Positions 38,320 to 48,000 of a DNA stretch of 64,000 nucleotides are shown here, piece after piece; the first letter of the stretch is position 1, and every line of letters begins with the position of its first letter. The position numbers and the translations under genes were made by a program. Source of the stretch: Bacillus sp. JCM 19034 (GTDB lineage: Bacteria > Bacillota > Bacilli > Bacillales > Bacillaceae_D); contig NZ_BAXR01000002.1 in assembly GCF_001310635.1 (NCBI RefSeq), positions 186,001 through 250,000 on the forward strand, in the 5' to 3' direction. The notes beneath the pieces were generated by a model. It was not told the origin of the DNA. It made no database searches and saw only the letters and a list, made by a program, of their open reading frames with translations.

Positions 38320-38727
38320 ATGAGTGATATGAACACGAAAGACTTTTTAATTGGAACGTTGGTTGGTGGAATTGTGGGAGCCTCGGTTGCACTATTTCTT
38401 GCTCCAAAATCGGGGAAAGAGTTACGTAATGACCTAACGGAACAGGCACAGCTAGCAAAGGAAAAGACAAGCAAGTTTACATCGACTGCATATGAAAAAG
38501 GTAGTGAATGGGCTACATACGCAAAAGATAAATCGTCTACAATTGCTAAAGCTGTATCTGAACAATCAAACCAAATTGTTGGAAAAGTAAAAGAAGTAGC
38601 GAATCAAGCTCAAACGACCGGGGAAGAATTAGCAGAGGAATTGAAAGAAACTGTGGAAACAGCTCATTCAGAAGTGCAAGATCAAGTTCAACAAGATGTT
38701 GAACAAAGTAATGAAGCAAAGGCTTAG
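38320..38727 (+). CDS. ytxH: YtxH family general stress protein
   Basis: A 135-residue protein. A single membrane segment with the conserved GTLVGGIVGASVALFLAPKSGKELR is followed by an amphipathic, Ala/Glu/Lys/Gln-rich helical tail resembling apolipoprotein- or LEA-like repeats. The start is the ATG with GAGGAGG 10 bases upstream. The B. subtilis operon also has ytxJ, which is missing here: a terminator follows directly. Confidence 0.9.
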   Translation: MSDMNTKDFLIGTLVGGIVGASVALFLAPKSGKELRNDLTEQAQLAKEKTSKFTSTAYEKGSEWATYAKDKSSTIAKAVSEQSNQIVGKVKEVANQAQTTGEELAEELKETVETAHSEVQDQVQQDVEQSNEAKA

Positions 38728-38742
38728 AATGATGAAATATAG

Positions 38743-38772
38743 AAAGGATGTACGTTTAAACGTACATCCTTT
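38743..38772 (+). terminator. Palindromic terminator of ytxGH
   Basis: AAAGGATGTACGTTT at 38743-38757 is followed directly by its exact complement at 38758-38772, a 30-base perfect palindrome with T-rich sequence after it. Confidence 0.85.
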
Positions 38773-38894
38773 TATATATATTTACAGGAGTCAAATAAAA
38801 GAAATTACAGGAGCTATGGGTTAATTAAAGGGAGAGCGTCCGCATAGCAATAGCATCGCACGCCACTAATAACTAAAAACACTCCCACTTTTTC

Positions 38895-41040
38895 TTATTT
38901 GATCTGAATTTGATCGCCATGTTTTAATTCACTTGTAAATGTTGCTTTTTCGTTATTTAGTAAAATAGAAACGTTTTTCCGGATAAGGATGATACATCGA
39001 TATCAATGATTGAAAAGATATCTTGCAAAATAAACGGTTCAGATTGATGCGTTATTGTATGAAGGTGGTCACCGTTTTTAAGCTTTTCATCTAATGATAC
39101 TTTCTTACCCTCACGTGTAAACGATAATATTGGCTTTGATAATTGAACAGGGTTTTGATTAAATGTTACTGTTATTTGTTGCATCGCTTCAAGTTGATGA
39201 ATTTTTATGACATCTATGATGGTGTAATCATCCTGTGATACATTTGGAATTTCGAGCATGATGTGATCATCTTGTTTAATGGCTGTTTGTAAGCTAGCTT
39301 TATTCCATTGACCGTAATGTGTGGAATATGTTGATTCAAGCTTATGTGCTTATTATTTACTTTTAGTGTAAAAGACTCAAACATAGCAAGCGAGTATCCA
39401 CAATGCTGAAGAAGATCCTTCATAGTAGCAATTTGTTCAATTGTAATATAATCTCTATCTTCTACGTTTTCAGACAAGGACGCCATTTGGCCATTTCGTT
39501 TAATAGTAGCCTTTAATGATACAGGCTTTTCATTTACGTATACAGTCATGATAGGCTCATCTTCAATTAATTCTTTAATAGTAATCGTAGCTTCCTGTCC
39601 ATCTTGTCCTTTTTCAACAGTTAAACAATCTTTTGGTTTTAAAGGATCGTCCAAGCTAGTTGGTTGACCGTTCTTTAAGATAAGGGGAGGTGTACCGTGC
39701 TCTCCTGGAATTGAGATCAATCGTCCTTGTACGGTAATCATTTTCGCTAATCCAGGTTTCCCGTATAGTTTTACAAAGTCTACACCAGCAGCAAGTAATC
39801 CATCACCGACTGTTAACGTTTTTACATCAAATAGTCGTAGTGTACGATCGTTAACTGTGACACTTATGTATTCAATTGGATTTTCTTTTGCTGCAATCGC
39901 GATTCCTATTGGTGTTACCAATTCCGGACCGTACAGCTTTTGTTCTTCTTTTTGTAATTGTTTAATCGCATCAGCTCCACGTATGGCCACTCTGTTAGTT
40001 GGTAATTGAAGAATAGTGGCAACATACTCAGGAAGTTTAGGCGTTAAACTCCCGCCACCTACTAACATGACTGCCTTTGGAGAACGGCCATTAAGGCGAA
40101 GGATTTCATCACTAATCGAGTGTGCTAATTGTTGAATGGCTTCTTCAATCGGTTCAATGATGTCAGCTTTACTATAAGTAGTCTCCATCCCGAGAATGTC
40201 TGTTATTGTAATCGATTCTTCTGTCAATAATTGACGTTTGACCTTCTCTGCATCAGGGAAGTCAAGGAGGAAATGGTCACTGATGGCTTCGGTAATTTCA
40301 TCACCTGCTACGGGAACCATTCCGTATGCGGTTACGGTATTTTCTTCTGTTATCGCAATATCAGACGTACCAGCACCGATATCAACAAGAGCAACATTCA
40401 GTCTTCTCATTGATGGGGGAATTAGGACGTTTATAGCTGCTATCGGTTCAAGCGTTAACGCTTCAAGTTCTAAATTCGTACGTGCTAAAGCTGCGAGTAA
40501 CGATTCAACGACTACCTTAGGTAAAAATGTTGCTATTACCTCGACTGATGCCTGTTTACCAATTTGATCGACTAAACTTCCAATTGGTTCATCATCAAGT
40601 AAATAATTAAGAACAGAATAGCCAACACAATAATAATCAGCGCTTGAATCAGTGCGTTCATTGGCGATTTTGTATTGAGCTTGTTGAACAGCACTTAATT
40701 CAAGGTGCAATACATCATCTCGAGTAAGCATCGGTTTTGTATCAATATCAATAGTCACTTTTGATCTAATCGTTTTTAGTGAACGTCCAGCAGCTGCCAC
40801 ACATACTTTTTTTAAAGGACCGTGTTTTTCTTCTAATGCTTGCTTAATTTCTTCTATAACCTTTGCTACAGATGGAACATCATGAATTTGTCCATCAAGC
40901 ATCGCACGTTCATCATGTTCTTTTGTATAAGAGTCTAATAAAGAAAAATACTCCCCTTCTTGCTGAAGCAATAAACCTACGACAGATCGCGTTCCAATGT
41001 CTAGAGCAAAGAGAGGAGTTGCTAATTGAGTCGTTGTCAT
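38895..41040 (-). CDS. FtsA/PilM-like actin-fold protein with C-terminal repeats (two frameshifts)
   Basis: About 715 residues when repaired. The first about 390 residues are an actin/HSP70-type ATPase of the FtsA/PilM class: phosphate-1 loop ALDIGTRSVVGLLL, ALVDIGAGTSDIAI (phosphate 2), and VMLVGGGSLTPKLPEYVA (adenosine motif). The remaining about 320 residues form several degenerate repeats with the pattern hydrophobic strand, VNxKxVSL, variable loop, Asn/Lys-Gly-Asp, strand. Examples are YVNEKPVSLKATIKRNG, LKVNNKHISLNQ, FTREGKKVSLDEKLKNGD and ILLNNEKATFTSELKHGD, suggesting stacked beta-rich domains. Breaks are near 39302 (A missing) and 38975 (A missing). No membrane segment is seen. The role is unknown. 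The start is the ATG at 41040 after GAAGGTG. Confidence 0.75.
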
Positions 41041-41225
41041 GAAGATCCACACCTTCAATTGAATTTATCATTATTTCATAAGAGGAGCGTAACGTGATTA
41101 GTAAACGCTGATAGTAAATGCTCCTTTATGCTTATATTTTACTAGAGTTTAGGGAAAAAAGTAAGAAAAAAGATTGCAATAACACTTTAGTGCTTAAAAG
41201 CGTTTAATTAATAAAGAAAAAAGTC

Positions 41226-41254
41226 GTGACATTCTTGATAATTTCCTATATAAT
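41226..41254 (+). promoter_or_regulatory. Promoter of aroA
   Basis: GTGACA at 41226-41231 and TATAAT at 41249-41254 with a 17-base spacer, about 45 bases before the aroA start. Confidence 0.65.
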
Positions 41255-41302
41255 TACGTTAAATTCTTAAAAGAAGCCAAAGATAAAGGGAGAGTGGAGA
41301 AA

Positions 41303-42378
41303 GTGAGTAACAATAAAGTCGATTTGTTAAGGGCAGAATTAGATGAGGTGAATCTGAAGCTTCTTGATTTAATTAATGAACGCGCAAGCCTTGTACAAGA
41401 AATTGGTAAAGTAAAGGGAACACAAGGTGTTAATCGATTTGATCCTGTGAGAGAACGCAGTATGCTTGATCATATTGCTGCAAATAATAATGGACCATTT
41501 GAGACGTCAACTTTGCAACATATTTTCAAACAAATCTTTAAAGCTAGTCTTGAACTACAAGAAGAAGATAATAGTAAAGCGTTGCTTGTATCTCGTAAAA
41601 AACATCCGGAGAATACAATTGTTAATCTTAAAGGTGAACAAATTGGTGATGGAGAGCAACGTTTAATTATGGGTCCTTGTGCGGTTGAAAGCTACGAGCA
41701 AGTTTATACAGTTGCAAAGGCGTTAAAAGAGCGTGGAATTACCTTATTACGTGGAGGAGCTTCAAACCTCGTACATCACCTTATGATTTTCAAGGTCTTG
41801 GAGAGGAAGGGCTACAAATTCTAAGAAAAGTAGCTGATGAGTTAGGGATGGTTGTAATTAGCGAAATTATTAATCCTGCTCATGTTGAAATGGCGTTAGA
41901 TTATGTTGATGTCATCCAGGTAGGTGCACGAAATTCACAAAACTTTGAATTGTTAAATGCTGTTGGTACTGTTGATAAGCCAGTATTGCTTAAGAGAGGA
42001 CTTTCAGGAACAATTTCAGAATTTATTCATGCAGCTGAATATGTTGTTTCAAAAGGAAACGGACAAGTGATGCTTTGTGAACGTGGTATTAGAACGTATG
42101 AAACTGCGACACGTAATACACTTGATATTTCGGCAGTACCGATTTTAAAGCAAGAAACACATTTACCGGTTTTAGTAGATGTGACGCATTCTACTGGACG
42201 CCGCGATTTATTGTTACCATGTGCAAAAGCAGCACTAGCAATTGGTGCTGATGCTGTTATGGCAGAAGTGCACCCAGATCCAGCTGTAGCTCTTTCTGAT
42301 TCAGCACAGCAAATGGATATCGATCAATTCAATGCATTTATTGATGAATTGCAAGCTTCAGGATTGTACAAAAGATAA
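41303..42378 (+). CDS. aroA: Bifunctional chorismate mutase / DAHP synthase AroA (frameshifted)
   Basis: 358 residues when repaired, the B. subtilis length. The N-terminal chorismate mutase domain of about 90 residues ([36 protein letters not shown]) probably provides feedback control. The type I-beta DAHP synthase domain follows: [57 protein letters not shown]. It condenses PEP and erythrose 4-phosphate, the first step of aromatic amino acid synthesis. The break at 41761 (CTTCAAA) is cured by one T. The GTG at 41303 aligns with the family N-terminus. Confidence 0.95.
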
Positions 42379-42394
42379 TAATTAAAAGTATAAT

Positions 42395-42429
42395 GCCAAA
42401 AGGGATGAAATGTCCTTTTTGGCTTTTTT
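42395..42429 (+). terminator. Terminator of aroA
   Basis: GCCAAAAGGGA at 42395-42405 and TCCTTTTTGGC at 42413-42423 pair with one wobble, followed by TTTTTT. Confidence 0.85.
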
Positions 42430-42701
42430 GAATTGAGCATATCCAATTGTGAATTCGTTGTAATGGATTACATATTTCAAAAGGCTGGTCGCTTTCAATT
42501 TTTAGGATGCTTAATCATACGCCTAAGTTTATAGGAAAAATAAGTGGGTTACTCGTATGGAAAGATATACTATTGAAAAAAATGAAAATAACATGAAAAT
42601 ATTTTCATTCTTTGTCGATATAAGTAGTATAAGACATTGCGAACGTCTACTTAGTGTCGTATGATAACTATAATTAGGATTGTAAAATAAGGAGGATAAC
42701 A
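42430..42701. other. Intergenic region aroA/ccpA
   Basis: About 270 bases of A/T-rich sequence carrying the ccpA control region. Apart from the 16-base palindrome at 42593 no clear promoter or small gene was found. Confidence 0.5.
42593..42608. promoter_or_regulatory. Perfect 16-bp palindrome upstream of ccpA
   Basis: ATGAAAATATTTTCAT is a perfect palindrome about 94 bases before the ccpA start. Its arms resemble a CcpA cre site (TGAAA...TTTCA), but the central CG is replaced by AT, so CcpA binding is doubtful; another regulator or a vestigial cre is possible. Confidence 0.4.
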
Positions 42702-43703
42702 GTGAACACGACTATTTATGACGTAGCAAGAGAAGCAGGAGTATCAATGGCAACCGTATCACGTGTTGTTAATGGTAATCCGAATGTAAAACCAACAACA
42801 AGAAAAAAGGTATTAGAAGCAATTGAAAGATTAGGTTATCGCCCTAATGCTGTTGCACGGGGTCTTGCTAGTAAGAAGACAACCACTGTAGGGGTTATTA
42901 TCCCTGATATTTCAAGCATTTTCTTTGCCGAGCTAGCACGCGGCATTGAGGATATTGCGACAATGTATAAGTACAATATTATTTTATGTAATTCAGATCA
43001 GAACAAAGAAAAGGAAATTCATCTAATTAATACGTTACTTGAAAAACAAGTGGATGGAATTGTATTTATGGGTAGCCAAATAACAGATGAGCATGTGACA
43101 GAGTTTAAACGTTCACCAGTCCCAATTGTATTAGCGGCAACATTTGATCAAGGCAAAGAGATTCCGTCAGTTAATGTTGATTATCAACAAGCTGCATATG
43201 ACGCGATTACTCATTTAATTGATAATGGTCATAAGGAAATTGGCATGGTTTCTGGAGCGTTAGAAGACCCAGTTAATGGCTATCAAAAGTTTATGGGTTA
43301 TCGCAAAGCTATTGAAGAAGCAGGATTACCATTTAACGAAAATTTAGTGAAAATTGGAGATTATACGTACGATTCTGGCATTGAGGCAATGAATCATTTC
43401 CTAGACACGGATCAGAAGCCGACCGCTATTTTTGTTGCAACCGATGAAATGGCTTTAGGTGTTATTCACGGTGCTCAAGACCGTGGACTAAAGATTCCAG
43501 AAGATGTTGAGATTATTGGTTTTGATAATACGAGATTAGCGACAATGATTAGACCTACACTTTCAACGGTCGTTCAGCCAATTTATGATATTGGTGCTGT
43601 ATCAATGCGATTATTAACGAAGTATATGAATAAAGAAGAAGTGAGTGATCAAACAGTCGTATTACCTCATCGTATTGAATTAAGACAATCGACTAAATCA
43701 TAA
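42702..43703 (+). CDS. ccpA: Catabolite control protein A
   Basis: A LacI/GalR-family regulator of 333 residues, the usual length. The N-terminal HTH and hinge ([36 protein letters not shown]) are followed by the periplasmic-binding-protein-like core that binds HPr(Ser-P). It represses or activates carbon-metabolism genes through cre sites, one of which is likely on the acsA promoter in this window. The gene is intact. It starts at GTG with AAGGAGG 6 bases upstream. motP follows 37 bases after the stop, the same linkage as in B. subtilis. Confidence 0.95.
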   Translation: MNTTIYDVAREAGVSMATVSRVVNGNPNVKPTTRKKVLEAIERLGYRPNAVARGLASKKTTTVGVIIPDISSIFFAELARGIEDIATMYKYNIILCNSDQNKEKEIHLINTLLEKQVDGIVFMGSQITDEHVTEFKRSPVPIVLAATFDQGKEIPSVNVDYQQAAYDAITHLIDNGHKEIGMVSGALEDPVNGYQKFMGYRKAIEEAGLPFNENLVKIGDYTYDSGIEAMNHFLDTDQKPTAIFVATDEMALGVIHGAQDRGLKIPEDVEIIGFDNTRLATMIRPTLSTVVQPIYDIGAVSMRLLTKYMNKEEVSDQTVVLPHRIELRQSTKS

Positions 43704-43740
43704 TACAGATACGTACGTAAAAAGAGACAGGGAGAGGAAT

Positions 43741-44540
43741 ATGAAGAAATTTGATTTAATGCCGGTAATAGGCATATTCCTAGGAATTACGGTCCTATTA
43801 TTAGCCATTTTTAATAATGCAGGTGCTGGAGGAATTGTTTTCTTCATTCAAATTGCGTCCATTCTAATTGTTGGTGGGGGAACAATATCAGCAGTCATCA
43901 TTTCATTTTCATTTCAAGAGGTAAAGTCAATCCCGAAGGTGTTGAGGGAGTCATTTCAATTACAAAAACAAGATTTAAATGATTTAATAGACACGTTTAT
44001 TGACCTTTCTGGAAAGGCAAGGAGAGAGGGATTGTTATCGTTAGAAGCAAGTGCTGATGAAGTGGAGGACCCTTTTATTCGTAAAGGTGTTTTGCTCGCA
44101 GTTGATGGAATTGAACCAGAAGTTATTAAAGACATTATGATGGCAGAAGTCGTTGCTATGGAAGAACGTCATAGAAAGGACGAGCTCTGTTTGAGAAGGC
44201 AGGGGAATTTGCTCCAACATGGGGAATGATTGGAACGGTTATAGGTCTTGTTCTAATGTTGCAAAACTTAGATGACCCTGCTACATTAGGGCCTAATATG
44301 GCAATCGCTTTATTAACGACGTTATACGGGATTGTTTTAGCTAATTTAATCTTTATTCCTCTAGCAAATAAATTAAATAATAAAACGGATGAAGAAGTAT
44401 TTGTAAAACAAATTATTATTGAAGGTGTCATTGGTGTACAATCAGGGCAAAATCCAAAAATTTTAAAAGAAAAGTTAAGTGCATTTATTAGTGAGAAAGA
44501 TAAAAAAGAAGATGTAGGAGAAGAAAATGTTGAATCATAG
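43741..44540 (+). CDS. motP: Flagellar motor stator protein MotP (frameshifted)
   Basis: A MotA-type stator subunit of 266 residues when repaired, with four membrane segments. Family features include GILVGGG-type turns ([15 protein letters not shown]), the charged cytosolic loop ([22 protein letters not shown]) and the segment [25 protein letters not shown]. The break at AAAGGACG near 44179 needs one G to give [13 protein letters not shown]. With MotS it forms the Na+-coupled stator of alkaliphiles, encoded downstream of ccpA. It overlaps motS by 14 bases. Confidence 0.9.
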
Positions 44541-45307
44541 ACGGAAGAAGGAAGAAAAAGGTGCTCCGAAGTGGATGGTGACTTTTTCTGATTTGATGAC
44601 GTTGATTCTCGTCTTTTTTATACTGTTATTTTCAATGTCTGTCGTTGATGCACAGAAGTTTAGGGCAATTGCTGAATCGTTTCAACAACGACAAATTTTC
44701 GATTTTATGCCATCTGCAATAGAATTTGAGGATCCGAACGAAATTAGGGACAGTGAATTAAATGATCCTGAGGATACGGAACTTAAGGAAAATGATGAAG
44801 ATGATACAGAAGAGCCTGTTGAGAATTTGAATGAAGTACAGATGGATGAATTGTTGGAAGAGGTTACGGAATTTCTCAATGAAAATGACTTAAATGATTT
44901 AATTTCTGCTACAAGAGATGATCGTGGAGTCGTATTAGTTTTGCAAGAGCAATCATTGTTTGAATCTGGAGAAGCAGACTTATTAGATGATGCTCAATTA
45001 ATATTAGATAAAGTAGGGAGCTTATTAGAAGTTATTCCTAATATCGTTAAAGTCGAGGGGCATACGGATAGTAGACCAATTTCCACGTATCGTTACCCAT
45101 CAAATTGGGAGTTATCCGGAGCACGAAGTAGTAGTGTGATTCGCTATTTAATAGAGGAGTATGACTTAGAAACTAGTCGTTTTATATCTACAGGCTATGG
45201 AGATACCAGACTCTAGTAGAGAATACAACTGAAGAAATATGAGTCAAAACCGTAGAGTTGTGATTGTTATTTCAGATCCAGAAAATGAAGAGAACAATCT
45301 ATACTAA
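44527..45307 (+). CDS. motS: Flagellar motor stator protein MotS (two frameshifts at the C-terminus)
   Basis: A MotB-type subunit of about 260 residues when repaired. One N-terminal membrane helix ([20 protein letters not shown]) contains the ion-binding Asp (residue 22), with Val seven residues later as in Na+-type MotS proteins. An acidic linker rich in Asp and Glu follows, then the OmpA-like peptidoglycan-binding domain ([35 protein letters not shown]). The printed frame stops at 45216; adding one C near 45211 and one A near 45236 extends it to 45307 with an expected RRVVIVIS end. Confidence 0.9.
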
Positions 45308-45312
45308 CAATA

Positions 45313-45352
45313 AGGTGCCTTTTAGGTTGTTTCAAACCTAGAGGCACTTTTA
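45313..45352 (+). terminator. Terminator of motPS
   Basis: AAGTGCC-type arms: AGGTGCCTTTTAGGTT pairs imperfectly with AAACCTAGAGGCACTT around GTTTC, ending in a short T run. Confidence 0.6.
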
Positions 45353-45373
45353 GCTATGAGGGGGTTGTAATTA

Positions 45374-46069
45374 GTGAAAATAGCGATTATAGGAGCGATG
45401 ACAGAAGAAATTACGGCTTTAAAACAAGAAATGTCGATTCACAAATCAGTTGAGATCGCTCATGTTGAATTTTATGTAGGGTCAATGTTTAATAGGGAGA
45501 TCGTTCTTTGCAAGTCAGGTGTAGGTAAAGTAAATGCGGCATTAACGACACAAATATTAATTGATCGCTTTGGAGTGACTCATATTATTTTTACTGGAGT
45601 TGCAGGAGCAGTAGATGAGCAATTGGATGTAGGTGATATCGCCATTTCAACACATGCTATGCAACATGATATTGATGCACGTCCATTAGGGTTCAAAAAA
45701 GGTCAGATTCCAATGTTTGCTGGTTCTTCTGACTTTCAGGCAGACGGTTATCTTACTGCATTAGCAGAAGAATGTTCAACGGTATGTAGAGGTCGTACCA
45801 TTGTAAAAGGTCGGATTGTTAGTGGAGATCAATTTATAGCAGATCCAATAAGAGTGAGCGAGTTAAGAGAAACCTTTTCTGCTGTTTGTGTTGAAATGGA
45901 AGGAGCTGCAGTTGCACAAGTAGCATCATTAAATGCGATCCCATTTGTCATTATTCGATCTATTTCAGATAAAGCAAATGGAGAAGCATCAATGAGTTTC
46001 TCACAATTTACTGCACTAGCAAGTGAGCAGTCACGTTTAATTGTTTCTAAAATGATCGAGAACATTTGA
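45374..46069 (+). CDS. mtnN: 5'-methylthioadenosine/S-adenosylhomocysteine nucleosidase
   Basis: A complete 231-residue enzyme that cleaves MTA and SAH to adenine and the thioribose or ribosyl-homocysteine product, recycling by-products of SAM use. Signatures are IGAMTEEITAL, SGVGKVNAALTTQ, FTGVAGAVDEQLDVGDIAIS, VSGDQFI, CVEMEGAAVAQVA (nucleoside-binding Met-Glu) and RSISDKANGEA (catalytic Asp). It starts at GTG after GAGGGGG. Separate from the motPS operon. Confidence 0.95.
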   Translation: MKIAIIGAMTEEITALKQEMSIHKSVEIAHVEFYVGSMFNREIVLCKSGVGKVNAALTTQILIDRFGVTHIIFTGVAGAVDEQLDVGDIAISTHAMQHDIDARPLGFKKGQIPMFAGSSDFQADGYLTALAEECSTVCRGRTIVKGRIVSGDQFIADPIRVSELRETFSAVCVEMEGAAVAQVASLNAIPFVIIRSISDKANGEASMSFSQFTALASEQSRLIVSKMIENI

Positions 46070-46130
46070 TTTATGCAAAGGGAATTAGATTGTTGTTTTT
46101 ATATAGTTAGAAATATTGAACGATCTATTG

Positions 46131-46155
46131 GAAAAAGTGGAGGTGCCACCTCCAC
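46131..46155 (-). terminator. Terminator of the acuABC operon
   Basis: GTGGAGGT at 46137-46144 and ACCTCCAC at 46148-46155 form a tight hairpin with a 3-nt loop. Read on the minus strand it is followed by TTTTTCC. Confidence 0.8.
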
Positions 46156-46165
46156 ACTATAGATA

Positions 46166-47341
46166 CTAGTCATTAGAAGAAGACTGACGCATTTCATTAC
46201 GAATATGGAAAAGAGCCTTCTCCAGCGTCGTTGCATTTTTTTCTGAAATAATAGCTTTTCGCGGGATATGAGGGATAGAGTTAATCTCATCCTCCCAAGT
46301 CTGAATAAGTGGTGTACTCGTATACGGCTGCCATTTTTTTATCCATGCCTCGGGCAATGTATCTGATAGACTTGATGTCTGCTTAGTCATTTCTAACCAA
46401 ATTAGAGACCAAGCTCGGGGTACAACATTCCAAATGTCATAACCACCTCCACCGACAGCGATCCATTTTCCATTACAACAATGATGTGCAATTTCATGGG
46501 CGATTTTGGGTATTTTTTTATATGTTTTCATTGATGAGCAAAGATGGGTGAGCGGATCTAAAAAGTGAGCATCAGCTCCATTTTGTGTAATGATCACATC
46601 TGGTTTAAAAAATTCCGCTACTTCCCTAAATGCAGTCTCATACAATTGGAGAAACGATTCGTCTTCTGTAAAGGCATCTAATGGAATATTGATAGAAAAG
46701 CCGTATCCTTGACCATTCCCCTTCTCGTAAACTTGACCAGTACCAGGAAATAAATATCTTCCTGTTTCATGTAAACTTAACGTACAAACGTCAGGGTCAT
46801 CGTAAAATGTCCATTGTACACCATCTCCATGGTGAGCATCTGTATCTACGTATAATACACGTGCATCATATTTGCGGCGTATATACTCTATTGCAATGGA
46901 ACTATCATTATAAATACAAAATCCGGAAGCTTTAGCCTTAAAACCATGATGTAAACCCCCGCCTAAATGGAGAGCGTGTTTGAATCTCCCTTCCATTACT
47001 TCATCTACGGCTTGTAATGTTCCACCAACAATTAAAGCTGCAGCATGGTGCATGTTGGGGAAAATAGGTGTATCCTCTGTTCCTAGACCATATCCTTGTG
47101 CTATTTTTCCATTACTAGCATTTTTCACTGCTTCAATATAGTCTTCCTGATGCACTAGAGCAATTTCATCATCCGAAGCTAATCGAGGAGCAATGACATC
47201 TTGTTCTGTAATCGCTTGTAGTGATTGTAGCAAATCATATGTAGATTCCAGGCGAACATGATTAAAAGGATGATGATCGTTAAAGCGATAATCAAGTTGC
47301 TTCTTTGAGTAAATATACACACTATCCTTTTTCATTTTCAT
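46166..47341 (-). CDS. acuC: Acetoin utilization protein AcuC (class I HDAC-type protein deacetylase)
   Basis: A 391-residue arginase/deacetylase-fold protein. Zinc and catalytic segments are LHLGGGLHHGFKAKASGFCIYND, VLYVDTDAHHGDGVQWTFYDDP and ITQNGADAHFLDPL. In B. subtilis AcuC deacetylates and so reactivates acetyl-CoA synthetase AcsA, opposing AcuA. The ATG at 47341 overlaps the acuB stop by one base (TGATG). Third gene of the acuABC operon, divergent from acsA. Confidence 0.94.
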   Translation of the reverse strand: MKMKKDSVYIYSKKQLDYRFNDHHPFNHVRLESTYDLLQSLQAITEQDVIAPRLASDDEIALVHQEDYIEAVKNASNGKIAQGYGLGTEDTPIFPNMHHAAALIVGGTLQAVDEVMEGRFKHALHLGGGLHHGFKAKASGFCIYNDSSIAIEYIRRKYDARVLYVDTDAHHGDGVQWTFYDDPDVCTLSLHETGRYLFPGTGQVYEKGNGQGYGFSINIPLDAFTEDESFLQLYETAFREVAEFFKPDVIITQNGADAHFLDPLTHLCSSMKTYKKIPKIAHEIAHHCCNGKWIAVGGGGYDIWNVVPRAWSLIWLEMTKQTSSLSDTLPEAWIKKWQPYTSTPLIQTWEDEINSIPHIPRKAIISEKNATTLEKALFHIRNEMRQSSSND

Positions 47342-47976
47342 CACTCTGGTTCCTTTGGCCAAATAACATGATAGCCATTATTTTCAATCGTTTTCACTAT
47401 TCGCCTCGGATCAATCGTTTGAACGCGAAATGCTAAAACTTTATACTTTTGGTCTGGATATGGATAGACGAGTACACTCGTAATCGTAATATTTAGATCT
47501 TTAAAAATTGTTGCGATATCAGCTAGCTTCCCTGTAATATTTTCTACCTTTACTTCAATATGTGAACTCGGCTGATGGGCTCCCATTAATTGAACAAGTG
47601 TATGCAGGATATCTGTTTCTGTAATAATACCAACTAACTGATTGTCTTGAACGATTGGTAAGCAGCCAATGTGGTGTTCATAGAACAAAATGGAAGCTTC
47701 AGCTACAAAGTCTAATGGATGGGCAGTAATAATAGTTCGAACCATAATTGTTGATAACGGTTTAAGGAAATCGTCTAAATGATCAGTTGAATGGAATATA
47801 GAAGGACTTGCATCACGTATATCACGATCTGAAATGATTCCGACAAGTCGATTCGCTTCATCGACAATCGGAATATGTCTAATTTGTTTTAATTCAATTA
47901 ACTGCATGGCGTCTTTAATCGTATTATTTTCTTTTAATGTAAAAACGTTTTTCTTCATAATTTGCTTAATTAGCAT
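47341..47976 (-). CDS. acuB: CBS/ACT-domain protein AcuB
   Basis: A 211-residue protein: two CBS domains (IMKKNVFTLKENNTIKDAMQ, VVDEANRLVGIISDRDIRDA; IGCLPIVQDNQLVGIITETD) and a C-terminal ACT-like segment (SHIEVKVENITGKLADIATIF). Probably a cytosolic sensor of adenine nucleotides; its exact role in acetate/acetoin use is unknown. The ATG at 47976 lies 9 bases after GAAAGG. Operon with acuA upstream and acuC downstream. Confidence 0.93.
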   Translation of the reverse strand: MLIKQIMKKNVFTLKENNTIKDAMQLIELKQIRHIPIVDEANRLVGIISDRDIRDASPSIFHSTDHLDDFLKPLSTIMVRTIITAHPLDFVAEASILFYEHHIGCLPIVQDNQLVGIITETDILHTLVQLMGAHQPSSHIEVKVENITGKLADIATIFKDLNITITSVLVYPYPDQKYKVLAFRVQTIDPRRIVKTIENNGYHVIWPKEPE

Positions 47977-48000
47977 AGTTAACAACCTTTCTCATTTATC

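Noticed and set aside
40238..40567. Plus-strand frame inside the FtsA-like gene
   Set aside because: Shadow of the minus-strand gene, Ser/Ala-rich composition, no start signals.
42593..42608. Functional cre site for ccpA autoregulation
   Set aside because: The central CG that CcpA requires is missing; kept only as an unexplained palindrome.
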